Part shown: piece by piece, positions 1 through 8,686 of the stretch
Numbering within the stretch: the first letter of the stretch is position 1
How the letters are laid out: every line of letters begins with the position of its first letter
Assembly (NCBI GenBank): GCA_965206675.1
Contig: CBDBKL010000008.1
Span: 62,001-126,000 of the forward strand
Length of the DNA stretch: 64,000 bases
Reading direction: 5' to 3'
DNA from: CBDBKL01 sp965206675
GTDB lineage: Bacteria > Bdellovibrionota > Bdellovibrionia > Bdellovibrionales > JAKFYE01
Made by a program: the position numbers and the translations under genes
The notes under the pieces: model-generated
What the model was told of the DNA's origin: nothing
What the model saw: the letters and a program-made list of their open reading frames with translations, nothing else
The model's database searches: none

Positions 1-292
1 ATTCTTCACCTGGTGCCAAGCCTCCATATTCAAATTCAATATCAAAAGCCAATCCGTTCTCTGAAATATCAAAAAGCGCAACTTTTTTGAGTCCTTTCCC
101 AGGAACAACCACATAGGCTCCCACAAATTCTGTAAGGATTGTTCTTCGAACCTGTCTTCGCTCTTCCCGCAGAGCTTCCATTCTCCGCTCTGTCATATCA
201 GTGATACCACGATTGACTACAGGGTTGGGTTTTTTCTCTTTCGTCTCTTTTTGACGTCGAATTGTTATATCAATGACATTATTTTTAGGCAT
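1..292 (-). CDS. PilZ-domain protein (partial, C-terminus beyond window)
   Basis: This is the N-terminal 97 codons of a minus-strand gene that runs off the left edge. The start is the ATG whose complement is at 290-292, preceded by a GGGGGGAAGT Shine-Dalgarno. After a basic N-terminus comes an arginine-rich stretch (ALREERRQVRRT), then a beta-rich segment holding DISENG. RxxxR followed by (D/N)xSxxG is the c-di-GMP-binding signature of PilZ domains, so the protein probably senses cyclic di-GMP in the cytoplasm. The domain is cut by the window edge, so its full length and any partner domains are unknown. The next gene upstream ends about 70 bases away. Confidence 0.7.
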   Translation of the reverse strand, partial: MPKNNVIDITIRRQKETKEKKPNPVVNRGITDMTERRMEALREERRQVRRTILTEFVGAYVVVPGKGLKKVALFDISENGLAFDIEFEYGGLAPGEE

Positions 293-362
293 ACTTCCCC
301 CCTACAGGCCCATCGGCCAGAAAGTGTCTCAACTTTAGACTTTTCTGAAAAAGAGGGGGAAT

Positions 363-3300
363 TTATAACTGACGAAAATCTTGAACTTTCACTCTGGAAC
401 TTTCACCTCTATAGAAGTAATTCAGTACATCCATCCAATCCCACGGCTCACGGATATTATCTGGAACTTTAGCCCCCTCTGTAGGAGAATTATCATTTGA
501 TCTAGGCCAACCGTTTTTAGTGAGATAATTAGCTGCAAACTGAGGCATTCCATAACCATGGTGATTTATAATGTTCTTAGGATAACGTGAACACGTAATA
601 TTTCTTGGAATATTTCTCGATCTTTCTATAAAATTTGAACCTTTTTTTGTCTGCCCGGTACCACAAGCATAATACTGCGTCTGAGCTAATTTCCCATTAT
701 GAGTTAAAACAAGCCCCGTTGTCTCTGCCACCGCTATGTTAATCTGCTCGCCTCTACGAGACGAAAATGATCTATCACCTGAACCCTTATAAACCTGATT
801 ACACTGTGTGGGATCTATGTCCCATCCTCTAGCTTGTACATTTCTATCTGCCAACGCTTTATTTAAAAAATAAGACCTAGCTGCGACAGCCTGTGCCTTT
901 AAAGCATCCAATGTATAACTTGAAGGCATCTCACTAGACGTTACTGACTGTATATACCATTCTACAGGTAACTCATTAATAACACTCCATTCACTGCGAT
1001 CACTACTTCTGCGATCCGTAATCTCTATACGAAATCCTCCCTTAAAAAAGCGATTTTTTACACCCCGCCAAGACACTTGAACAGCGTCCTCTGAATCAGA
1101 TGATGAAATCCTCAAATAAGACACACTCTTTGTTTCTGCTATATCAATCAAATTATTTAAACGAAACGTCTCCTCTTGCCTTTCCCCCAAAGTTTTATAA
1201 CTCAAATAATTTTCTGAATCATAAAGATCTCTTGGGGCTTCAATCTGAAGATCTAAACGGCGAACACCTTCTGCTAGTAAAGTAAACTCATCGCTTTGTT
1301 GACTACGAATTTCTAACCTTAACCCTCTGCCTTTTAATTCAATCGACATAGGACGATCATCTCGCGTATAGGGATAAACAGGATTATTGCTATTCCTGCA
1401 CCGAATAGGCCATAACTTTACCCGACTTTGACGATACGATACCACCGTGGGATCACGTATAGTTTCCAGGGCAGAACGAAGACGCTGCTCACGGGCTTTC
1501 TGTGCTGCCCATAAACTTGCTTTTTTTCTATTTTCTGCAATCTCAGCATCGCTAACCTCTAAGGCCTTAATCTCTCTCTGAAGGTCTAGAGATAGACGAG
1601 ATAAGTCAAATAAACTAGATAAACTCTCCTTCTGAGATGATCTTTCCTCATAAGTCATGGCAAGCCTTTTATCTAACTCTGACCTAGCCCGTTGATTCAA
1701 AAATTCTTCATCTCTTTTATTAATAAGCTCTATTCTATTTTGCAGCTCTTCGCTCAATCCGGAAATATATATAACTGACTCTATCTCTTTTTTCATACTA
1801 TCCTGCCGAAGCCTTTCTCTTGATCCCAATCGCTCTATAGAATTAAGTTTTCTTTTTGCTATCCTTTCCCTTCTGTTTTTATCTTGAGCCTCTATAGCCT
1901 GTATTTCTGCCTGAATATCTCTTTCAGGGAAGATAAAATTAAGACCTGCAAGCTCTTTCGTTATTCCCTTACCCTCTATCCTAAGAGCCTCTCTTTCTGA
2001 AAAAGAAAGAGCTAACCAGTTTTCAATTTGTTCTTTTCTTCTACTCACACTCAATAACTGTCTGACTTGGTTTGCCCCCGAACGTCTTGTACGAAGAAAA
2101 TTTAACACTCTTCTACCTTCGTTATCTTTTGCAAGAGGGTCAGCTCCCGCATCCAATAATATTCTTATAAGCTCCATAGTTCTCTCATTATATTCGTATC
2201 TGGCCAAAAGATATACTAAAGCTGTCTGACCATGAGAGGAGGGTGCTCCATTGGGATCAGCTCCCGCTTCCAATAGCATTCTCATCAAATCCGGATCTGC
2301 ATTCTTCTGTGCAAGATAGAATATTACAGGGATTTGTGCTCTACCAATATAACAGCTATTAATTTCAATATCCGTCTCTAATAAATTTTGAACAAGATCA
2401 TTACGTTTTTCATCTATATAATCAAATAATCTTCTACACTTTTCTCTACTTGATAAAGAATTCAGTCTTGTCATATCTCCCATTGCTGTATTTAACAAAC
2501 GTCTGACCTTTTCCGACTCTGGATCTCTTTCATCAATAAAATATGATACGGGATTATTCTTATTATCTTTTGCAAGAGGGTCAGCCCCTGCTTCTAATAA
2601 TATTCTTATAAGCTCCATAGTTCTCTCATCGTAATCGTACGTATACAAAAGAACCGTCAAGGCCGTCTGACCCTGAGGAGATTTTCCATTAGGGTCAGCT
2701 CCTGCTTCCAATAACATTCTCATCAAATCCGGATCTGGATTGGCCCATATCATACGTGACATTACGGGACGTCTGCCTCTACTATAACAGCTATTAATTT
2801 CAATATCCGTCTCTAATAAATCCTTAACCAAATCATTGCGTTTCTCATCTATATATTCAAATAACCTTCTACACTTTTCTCTACTTGATAAAGAATTCAG
2901 TCCTGCTACCCCTCCCCTTGTTGTCTCTCCTCTTGTTGTCTCTCTTCTTGCGGTATCTAATAACCGTCTAACCTGATTCGCTCCGGAACGCCCCTCTCGA
3001 AGATAATTCAACAACCCATAACCGTTTTTATCTTTTGCAGTTCGATCAGCTCCGGCTTCCAATAATATTCTCATAAGCTCTATACCTGTCTCATCGTAAC
3101 GACTGTGCTCGCTCAAAAGAACCATTAAAAGCGTATACTCATTAGACTCAGATGTTTGATTAGGGTCAGCTCCCGCTTCCAATAACATTTTTACAAGTTC
3201 TACAATTCTCTCATTGTATCTGTTCTCATACAAAAGGCCCATCAAAGCTGTATGACTCTGAGGAGCTTTTCCATTGGGATCAGCTCCTGCTTCCAATAGC

Positions 3301-4874
3301 ATTCTCATCAAATCTGGATCTGGATTGACCCATGTAACATACGGCATTACAGGATCATTTCGTGTACTATAACAGCTATTAATTTCAATATCCGTCTCTA
3401 ATAAATCCTTAACCAAATCATTGCGTTTCTCATCTATATATTCAAATAACCTTCTACACTTTTCTCTACTTGATAAAGAATTCAATCCTGCTACCTCTCC
3501 TCTTGTTGTCTCTCTCCTTGTTGTCTCTCCTCTTGTTGTCTCTCCTCTTGTTGTCTCTCCTCTTGTTGTCTCTCCTCTTGTCGTCTCTCCTCTTGCAGCA
3601 TCTAATAACCGCCTAACTTGGTTTGCTCCGGAACGTCTCTCATGAAGAAAATTTAACACTCTTCTACCTTCGTTATCTTTTGCAAGAGGGTCAGCTCCCG
3701 CATCCAATAATATTCTTATAAGCTCCATAGTTCTCTCATTATATTCGTATCTGGCCAAAAGATATACTAAAGCTGTCTGACCATGAGAGGAGGGTGCTCC
3801 ATTGGGATCAGCTCCCGCTTCCAATAGCATTCTCATCAAATCCGGATCTGGATTCTTCTGTGCAAGATAGAATATTACAGGGACTTGTGCTCTACCAATA
3901 TAACAGCTATTAATTTCAATATCCGTCTCTAATAAATTTTGAACACGATCGTTGCGTTTTTCATATATATAATCAAATAATCTTCTACACTTTTCTCTAT
4001 TTGATAAAGAATTTAGTCGTGTTATCTTGTCTTCTGCCGCTATAATCGCTGTATCTAACAACTGTCTGACCTCTTCTGATCCTTGATCACCTTCATCAAT
4101 AAAAGATGATACGGAATTATTATGGTTATCTTTTAAAAGAGGATCAGCACCTGCTTCTAATAAAAACCGAATAATTTCCAAACTGGGACGTTTCTTTGCC
4201 ACAGCATACATCAATGCTGTTTGCCCCTCTCTATTTTCTGCATTAGGATCAACTTTATCCTCAAAAAGGAGATACTTAACACGTTCAACATCCCCATCCT
4301 CAATTGCTAACACCAATGGTGTTTTACCAGAAATACGATCTTGCAATGCAGAACCAAGAGCTCTTAATCTTGACGTTAACTCTGAAAAAAAAGGTTTTTC
4401 TTCTTCTTCTGATGAAGCCGGCATTCTGAAATCAGAAGCATTTAGGCTTGAAACTTTATTTTTAGGTTTTGTATTTTTATTGGGAGATTTTGATTTTTTA
4501 TTTTTTTTATTTTTAGATTCTTTATTCTGAGATTTTGAACCCTTCTTTTCAACCCTGACACTTTTATTTTTAGATTCTTTATCTTCAGTTTTTGTCTCTC
4601 CAACGGGCGAATCTTTTTTATTATCGATCCCTAACTGATCTAAATTAATCTGTGATTCAAGTTCTTCAATACGCAAACGATTTTGCTCAATTTCTTCTTG
4701 AAGTTCCTTATAAGTTTTATTAGGGTTACCAAGTCGTTTTTGAGCCTCTAGATCTAATCTCCCATGGCTTTCACCAGGGTCCTCCATATTAAATGGAGCA
4801 TCTGCCACACAAGAAATCAAAAATAAAACCATGATCCATGATCCTAAAGATAAAAAATATCGTAAAAATCTCAT
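363..4874 (-). CDS. Giant ankyrin-repeat lipoprotein with C-terminal SpoIID/LytB domain
   Basis: About 1503 residues. I chose the ATG at 4874 over one 21 bases upstream because GAGGAA lies 7-8 bases ahead of it and the protein then opens with a clean lipoprotein signal ending LFLISC (Cys22). In order: a Lys/Ser/Glu-rich low-complexity linker, two ankyrin repeats, four large imperfect modules (each opening LNSLSSREKCRRLF and containing ankyrin repeats with LLEAGADP), an Arg/Glu-rich coiled region, and in the last ~200 residues a SpoIID/LytB domain. That domain keeps EMPSSY...ALKAQAVAARSYF and HHGYGMPQFAA. SpoIID is a peptidoglycan lytic transglycosylase, so the protein may act on cell wall from a membrane anchor. 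Enzyme activity and the role of the repeats are inferred. An RGETT array lies inside the gene and a CTAAA array upstream. Confidence 0.85.
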   Translation of the reverse strand: MRFLRYFLSLGSWIMVLFLISCVADAPFNMEDPGESHGRLDLEAQKRLGNPNKTYKELQEEIEQNRLRIEELESQINLDQLGIDNKKDSPVGETKTEDKESKNKSVRVEKKGSKSQNKESKNKKNKKSKSPNKNTKPKNKVSSLNASDFRMPASSEEEEKPFFSELTSRLRALGSALQDRISGKTPLVLAIEDGDVERVKYLLFEDKVDPNAENREGQTALMYAVAKKRPSLEIIRFLLEAGADPLLKDNHNNSVSSFIDEGDQGSEEVRQLLDTAIIAAEDKITRLNSLSNREKCRRLFDYIYEKRNDRVQNLLETDIEINSCYIGRAQVPVIFYLAQKNPDPDLMRMLLEAGADPNGAPSSHGQTALVYLLARYEYNERTMELIRILLDAGADPLAKDNEGRRVLNFLHERRSGANQVRRLLDAARGETTRGETTRGETTRGETTRGETTRRETTRGEVAGLNSLSSREKCRRLFEYIDEKRNDLVKDLLETDIEINSCYSTRNDPVMPYVTWVNPDPDLMRMLLEAGADPNGKAPQSHTALMGLLYENRYNERIVELVKMLLEAGADPNQTSESNEYTLLMVLLSEHSRYDETGIELMRILLEAGADRTAKDKNGYGLLNYLREGRSGANQVRRLLDTARRETTRGETTRGGVAGLNSLSSREKCRRLFEYIDEKRNDLVKDLLETDIEINSCYSRGRRPVMSRMIWANPDPDLMRMLLEAGADPNGKSPQGQTALTVLLYTYDYDERTMELIRILLEAGADPLAKDNKNNPVSYFIDERDPESEKVRRLLNTAMGDMTRLNSLSSREKCRRLFDYIDEKRNDLVQNLLETDIEINSCYIGRAQIPVIFYLAQKNADPDLMRMLLEAGADPNGAPSSHGQTALVYLLARYEYNERTMELIRILLDAGADPLAKDNEGRRVLNFLRTRRSGANQVRQLLSVSRRKEQIENWLALSFSEREALRIEGKGITKELAGLNFIFPERDIQAEIQAIEAQDKNRRERIAKRKLNSIERLGSRERLRQDSMKKEIESVIYISGLSEELQNRIELINKRDEEFLNQRARSELDKRLAMTYEERSSQKESLSSLFDLSRLSLDLQREIKALEVSDAEIAENRKKASLWAAQKAREQRLRSALETIRDPTVVSYRQSRVKLWPIRCRNSNNPVYPYTRDDRPMSIELKGRGLRLEIRSQQSDEFTLLAEGVRRLDLQIEAPRDLYDSENYLSYKTLGERQEETFRLNNLIDIAETKSVSYLRISSSDSEDAVQVSWRGVKNRFFKGGFRIEITDRRSSDRSEWSVINELPVEWYIQSVTSSEMPSSYTLDALKAQAVAARSYFLNKALADRNVQARGWDIDPTQCNQVYKGSGDRSFSSRRGEQINIAVAETTGLVLTHNGKLAQTQYYACGTGQTKKGSNFIERSRNIPRNITCSRYPKNIINHHGYGMPQFAANYLTKNGWPRSNDNSPTEGAKVPDNIREPWDWMDVLNYFYRGESSRVKVQDFRQL
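2093..2394. repeat. Near-identical direct repeat, copy 1 (partner 3644-3945)
   Basis: This 302-bp stretch of the ankyrin/SpoIID gene matches 3644-3945 at a constant offset of 1551 bases with only about two differences that I can see by eye. It codes for ankyrin units of modules 1 and 4. Such identity inside one gene implies recent duplication or gene conversion and would permit recombination that removes or adds whole modules in frame (1551 = 3 x 517). Confidence 0.85.
3494..3596. repeat. 15-bp in-frame tandem repeat (RGETT array)
   Basis: About seven copies of a 15-base unit (plus strand TCTTGTTGTCTCTCC) encode a run of RGETT pentapeptides between two ankyrin modules of the SpoIID lipoprotein. 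A shorter array of about three units lies at roughly 2915-2960 in the equivalent linker. Because the unit is a multiple of three, slippage would change linker length without breaking the frame. Confidence 0.85.
3644..3945. repeat. Near-identical direct repeat, copy 2 (partner 2093-2394)
   Basis: Second copy of the 302-bp intragenic repeat. The partner lies 1551 bp away in the same orientation. See the copy at 2093-2394. Confidence 0.85.
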
Positions 4875-5597
4875 ACAGCAATTCCTCAATAACAAAAACC
4901 TATCGGGCCTTAGATCAATGATTCTTAATCAAATACTATACTAAACTAAACTAAACTAAACTAAACTAAACTAAACTAAACTAAACTAAACTAAACTAAA
5001 CTAAACTAAACTAAACTAAACTAAACTAATATCCCCCCCTCTTTAGTCCAGATTTTCAAAAGATATAACGCTACAAATGACTCTTGGAATTCATCTAAAG
5101 ACAGGTCCCTTTCGAACTAAAATAGAGAAGTTTCTCAAGATTTTTTGAAGAGAGAATTTTATTTTTTTCCCTGAAAACAAGAAATAAAGTTAAAGTTATG
5201 TGATATACAAAAAATCTCAAATAATTCGATGAACTATTTTTAACTGGCCTCTAGAAAAATTTGAGCTACTCCCCTTCTTTTTTAGGACAAAAAAATACCT
5301 CTTTTGAATGAAATTTAAAATCTTCAGAACCCCAATATTTTTCAAAAAAACCTTACAATTTCGCTAAGTTTTTTCTTATGCTCTGATAAAACAACCAAGA
5401 ATAAATGACAAAAAAGACGACTGTTTACAAAATAGACATAAGAAAAAATTTTACTAATTATCAATTTTTATTTTGATTTTTGAAAGTTTTATGATAAAGT
5501 AGTCAGTTAAAAGGCCCATCTAGAGAGAAATTCTTTAGAAAACTAGGCAACTCATAGCCACTATCAAATGGTACCCTATAAATAAGGAGATTTTATC
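4875..5597. other. Long AT-rich divergent intergenic region
   Basis: About 720 bases between two divergent ankyrin genes. It holds the CTAAA array at its left. The rest is AT-rich with homopolymer runs and stop codons in all frames, and I see no further gene. It presumably contains promoters for both flanking genes, but I could not assign convincing boxes. Confidence 0.5.
4941..5029. repeat. (CTAAA)17 simple sequence repeat upstream of the SpoIID lipoprotein gene
   Basis: Seventeen perfect tandem copies of CTAAA plus a partial CTAA, ending 66 bases before the chosen start of the minus-strand lipoprotein gene (TTTAG on that strand). The tract is where a promoter or 5' leader should be. Each slippage step changes spacing by five bases, which can alter promoter geometry. 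No other simple repeat of this purity is apparent in the window. Confidence 0.95.
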
Positions 5598-6104
5598 ATG
5601 ACAGTATTAACAAAGCGTATTCCTTCAATTGTATTAATGGCCATAGCATTATTTTCTTTCTGCGGCGAACTCCATGCACAGATTGGCCCCCAAAAACTTG
5701 TTTTAGCGGACGGAACACAAAGTCAATACCCCTTGCTTTGGGCAGCTAAGGAGAACGATCTGGCTACCGTAAATGATTTAATAAACAACGGAACAAATGT
5801 AGGGGCCAAAGATAAAGAGGGAATAACGGCTTTAATGGTTGCTGCATACCATGGAAATGTTCCCATTTTAGAAGCACTTATTGAAGCGGGAGCCAATATT
5901 AATGCCAAAACAAAAAAGAAAGTCACTGTAGCTCATTGGGGTATTATGAGCAAAAATTTTGAGGTTATAAGAATACTAAGTGAAAACAAAGCTGATCTTA
6001 ATGTTGAAGACAACAATGGACTCAAGCCTTTGCATTGGTCTGCCATGGAAAACGACCCCCATAGCTTTACAAGCGCACTCCAAGAATTAGGAGCTGAATA
6101 TTAA
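5598..6104 (+). CDS. Exported ankyrin-repeat protein
   Basis: 168 residues. AAGGAG lies eight bases before the ATG. A signal peptide (residues 1-28, ending ELHAQ) is followed by three to four ankyrin repeats; clear units are EGITALMVAAYHGNVPILEAL and NNGLKPLHWSAMENDP. Ankyrin repeats bind proteins and the signal peptide puts this one outside the cytoplasm, but the partner is unknown. It is divergent from the SpoIID lipoprotein gene, and a bipartite stem-loop follows its stop codon. Confidence 0.85.
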   Translation: MTVLTKRIPSIVLMAIALFSFCGELHAQIGPQKLVLADGTQSQYPLLWAAKENDLATVNDLINNGTNVGAKDKEGITALMVAAYHGNVPILEALIEAGANINAKTKKKVTVAHWGIMSKNFEVIRILSENKADLNVEDNNGLKPLHWSAMENDPHSFTSALQELGAEY

Positions 6105-6115
6105 TAAGCAAGTAG

Positions 6116-6162
6116 GAGGTGTATGGACCACTGACTTATTGTAGTCAGTAGATATACACCTC
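6116..6162 (+). terminator. Bipartite stem-loop after ankyrin gene
   Basis: An outer perfect 9-bp stem (GAGGTGTAT at 6116-6124 with ATACACCTC at 6154-6162) encloses an inner 7-bp stem (ACTGACT at 6130-6136 with AGTCAGT at 6143-6149). It starts 12 bases after the stop codon. There is no strong U-tract, so termination or 3'-end protection is an inference. Confidence 0.55.
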
Positions 6163-6210
6163 ATATCTAACCAAGATCCTTAAGTCATTTTTAAGCTTTT
6201 TTAATTTTGT

Positions 6211-6526
6211 TTTTTCTTCTCCGAGCGCAAGGCGTATCGTGAGTAGAGACGAGTTTATAATTTTAGAATATTAGAAGGGAGTTTTTTTCAGTAGGGTTCA
6301 AAACGAGTTTTCTGAGGCGCAGTTCGTCTCTCCTGAAAGGAGAGACGAACTGCGGCCCTCAGAACTGTCTGAGCTTTTGAACTCTACTGAAAAAAACTCC
6401 CTTTTAAAATAAAAAAGAAAAATCGTATAAAAGCCAGATACAACCGAAGCGACATAGGCGTAGTTTTTCCTACGTCGGAGTGAGTGTTTGAGTGATTGCA
6501 ACAAAGTAGATGACATATTTTCAACA
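6211..6526. repeat. Large fold-back repeat element, copy A
   Basis: The core (6277-6401) is an almost complete palindrome. Arms 6277-6303 and 6375-6401 pair at 26 of 27 positions, and the inner part pairs through GTTCGTCTCTCCT and AGGAGAGACGAAC around a short loop. Flanks start with CCGAGCGCAAGGC and end with GATACAACCGAAGCGA. Copy B is at 10470-10732, and fragments of the right end recur near 24241 and 31353. Small open frames run through both strands of the palindrome but look like shadows. It could be a MITE-like mobile repeat or a structured intergenic element. Confidence 0.85.
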
Positions 6527-6528
6527 AC

Positions 6529-6816
6529 CTACCAGTAAGGAGCATCAACCGTAACATCACCCATCACCCTCGTCTGACAACTGATTCTATAATCAGAGTC
6601 AATATCATTTGCTTCTTTAAGATCTAATTCAAGATCTGCCTCTTCTGAGAGATTCTCTTCCCCCTTAATAATTTGAATGCGACATTTTGAACACACAGCT
6701 TCACCGCCACAACTGCTAGCTACTGGCAAATCTGCATCTAAAAGGGACTCCATAAGATTAGCTCCCATGGAAACTTCAATTGAGGGATAATCTTTTAAAA
6801 AAGAAATCGTTGGCAT
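6529..6816 (-). CDS. 2Fe-2S ferredoxin
   Basis: 95 residues, a usual length for plant- or adrenodoxin-like ferredoxins. The cluster ligands are visible as Cys36-x5-Cys42-x2-Cys45 in SSCGGEAVCSKC, with the fourth at Cys80 (ISCQTR). It carries single electrons in the cytoplasm; the partner cannot be read from the sequence. It is divergent from thioredoxin reductase, with about 150 bases between starts, and its 3' end abuts fold-back repeat A. The residues next to the cluster do not identify it as an Isc-type ferredoxin, so I give no symbol. Confidence 0.88.
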   Translation of the reverse strand: MPTISFLKDYPSIEVSMGANLMESLLDADLPVASSCGGEAVCSKCRIQIIKGEENLSEEADLELDLKEANDIDSDYRISCQTRVMGDVTVDAPYW

Positions 6817-6969
6817 ATAGAAAAAACTATATGAGTTTTTATTTCTTGGCGAGAATTTTCTCTATGTCCATTAAGAGAAATAACCACAAAGCAATCAAAA
6901 AATTGAAAAGCCTCTGAATAAGATTTACCATAACAAATGTATCAATGAAGAAGTGAAAGGGAAATACAT

Positions 6970-7893
6970 ATGTCTCTTGAAAAAGTCATTATAATTGGTA
7001 GCGGCCCAGCTGGTTTAACAGCCGCCATTTATGCTTCACGAGCAATGCTAAAGCCTTTGATGTTTGAGGGGGAAGAACCTGGGGGACAATTGATGCTCAC
7101 AACAGATGTAGAAAACTACCCTGGCTTTCCCGAAGGGATTACTGGTCCTAAATTGATGGACATTACGAGAAAGCAAGCAGAAAGGTTTGGAACACGTTTT
7201 ATTACTCAAAATATAAAAAAGGTCGATTTCTCCAAACGCCCTTTTACAATTTGGACGAACGATAAAGAGTATCAGGCAGAGAGTATCATCATATCTACGG
7301 GAGCTTCTGCAAAATGGTTGGGGCTCGACAGTGAAAAGGCTCTCATGGGCAGAGGGGTTTCAGCATGTGCAACCTGTGATGGGGCATTTTTCAAAGATGT
7401 TGAAGTTGCCGTTATTGGTGGGGGCGATACGGCTATGGAAGAGGCACAATTTCTTACACGTTTTGCTAGTAAGGTCTATGTTATTCATAGAAGAGATACT
7501 CTACGAGCTTCCAAGATTATGGCAGAAAAAGTCAAAAAAAATCCAAAAGTGGAATTTATATGGAACTCTGTTGTCGATGATATATTAGGAGATACGGCAG
7601 TCACAGGTATTCGGCTAAAAAATACTCTAGACGGTGAAATTACAGAAAAAAAACTAGAGGGGGTTTTCGTTGCCATTGGACACAAACCAAACACGGACAT
7701 TTTTAAGGACCAATTAAAATTATCTAGCACAGGCTATATTGAAACTGAAAAGGGAACGACTTATACTTCTGTTGAAGGCGTTTTTGCATCAGGCGACGTA
7801 CAGGATCATGTTTATCGTCAAGCTGTTACAGCCGCTGGGACAGGGTGCATGGCCGCTATAGACGCTGAACGCTGGTTAGAAAGTCAAGTCTAA
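6970..7893 (+). CDS. trxB: Thioredoxin reductase
   Basis: 307 residues, typical of low-molecular-weight TrxB. The FAD-binding GSGPAG is at residues 10-15, the redox-active pair Cys133-Cys136 in SACATCDGAFF, an NADPH-binding GGGDTAMEEA in the middle, and GVFASGDVQD near the C-terminus. The enzyme moves electrons from NADPH through FAD to thioredoxin. A purine-rich GAAAGGG precedes the ATG. All key residues are present. Confidence 0.95.
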   Translation: MSLEKVIIIGSGPAGLTAAIYASRAMLKPLMFEGEEPGGQLMLTTDVENYPGFPEGITGPKLMDITRKQAERFGTRFITQNIKKVDFSKRPFTIWTNDKEYQAESIIISTGASAKWLGLDSEKALMGRGVSACATCDGAFFKDVEVAVIGGGDTAMEEAQFLTRFASKVYVIHRRDTLRASKIMAEKVKKNPKVEFIWNSVVDDILGDTAVTGIRLKNTLDGEITEKKLEGVFVAIGHKPNTDIFKDQLKLSSTGYIETEKGTTYTSVEGVFASGDVQDHVYRQAVTAAGTGCMAAIDAERWLESQV

Positions 7894-7916
7894 AACATAC
7901 ACTTTTAAAATTAAAA

Positions 7917-8453
7917 ATGATATGCCCCATATGTGAGAAAAAAGTTGAAAATTTTAAGAGCAACTCCCACATAATGCCAAAATGGATGAGCAAGTTTATA
8001 TATGACGACAAACATAAGGCAATTTCATATACAAAATCTGACAAAGGAGTTTCTCTTAAAAAAACTCAAGGTGGTTGGAAGGGGGAGTTTTTCTGCGAAC
8101 AATGCGAAAAGGAGACTTCAAAGCATGACCATTTCGGTGCTACACTTTTTGATCCAGAATCGAAACATTTACGACCAAAGAACATAAAATTTAAGGCTAT
8201 GAATATCCCTGGACCTGAGGGGGCCTTAATGGATGCTATAAAATGGGAGAACATTAATTTTCTTAAATTACAAAAGTTTGTTTATAGTATTGTGCTAAGA
8301 GAACATCTTGATAGGACTTCTAAAAAAGAAAAAAATCTTCTTGAAATCAAAGATTTTGAAAAAATGAGGTCTCTTTATAGGGGAAATAGGTATGATGACA
8401 TAACTTATCCTATAATCATTCTAAAACAACCATATGAAGAAATAAAAAAATAA
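7917..8453 (+). pseudogene. Zinc-ribbon/HNH-like protein, possibly interrupted by a stop codon
   Basis: 178 residues to the first stop. CPIC (residues 3-6), SHIMPKW (about 22-28) and CEQC (about 60-63) resemble a family of small HNH-like proteins with two CxxC knuckles and an SHI-P motif. I cannot give it a function. The reading frame continues past the TAA at 8451-8453 for another 50 sense codons (8454-8606) with protein-like composition, so the gene may be a nonsense-interrupted remnant of a ~230-residue protein, or it may simply end here. There is no clear Shine-Dalgarno, and it starts 23 bases after trxB. Confidence 0.5.
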
Positions 8454-8686
8454 TTTTACACTTTATTCTTCTTTGACCAAGATAAAATGTATAAACCAGA
8501 ATTTAAAAGGGTCTTTTCTGGTAACGACTATTATGACATTAATAAGGCTGAAACAATGAATAGAGATGGCCCTTTAAATCAAGTAGATTTTATTTGTGCT
8601 TTATAGAAATAGGCTGGAAAGAGCAAATCTGAAGTCTTGGTGTTCTACTAGACACCTTAAGAGACTAGAGCTTAATCTTGCTATGC

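Noticed and set aside
3421..3645. Plus-strand open frame with LVVSP repeats
   Set aside because: It is the antisense reading of the RGETT array inside the SpoIID lipoprotein gene.
4941..5029. CTAAA tandem array considered as a CRISPR or telomere-like array
   Set aside because: The unit is five bases with no spacers, so it is a simple sequence repeat. It lies inside the window rather than at a replicon end.
6298..6516. Open frame on the minus strand within fold-back element A
   Set aside because: It runs through the palindrome, has no Shine-Dalgarno, and the matching frame in copy B is not conserved in sequence. It is a by-product of the repeat.
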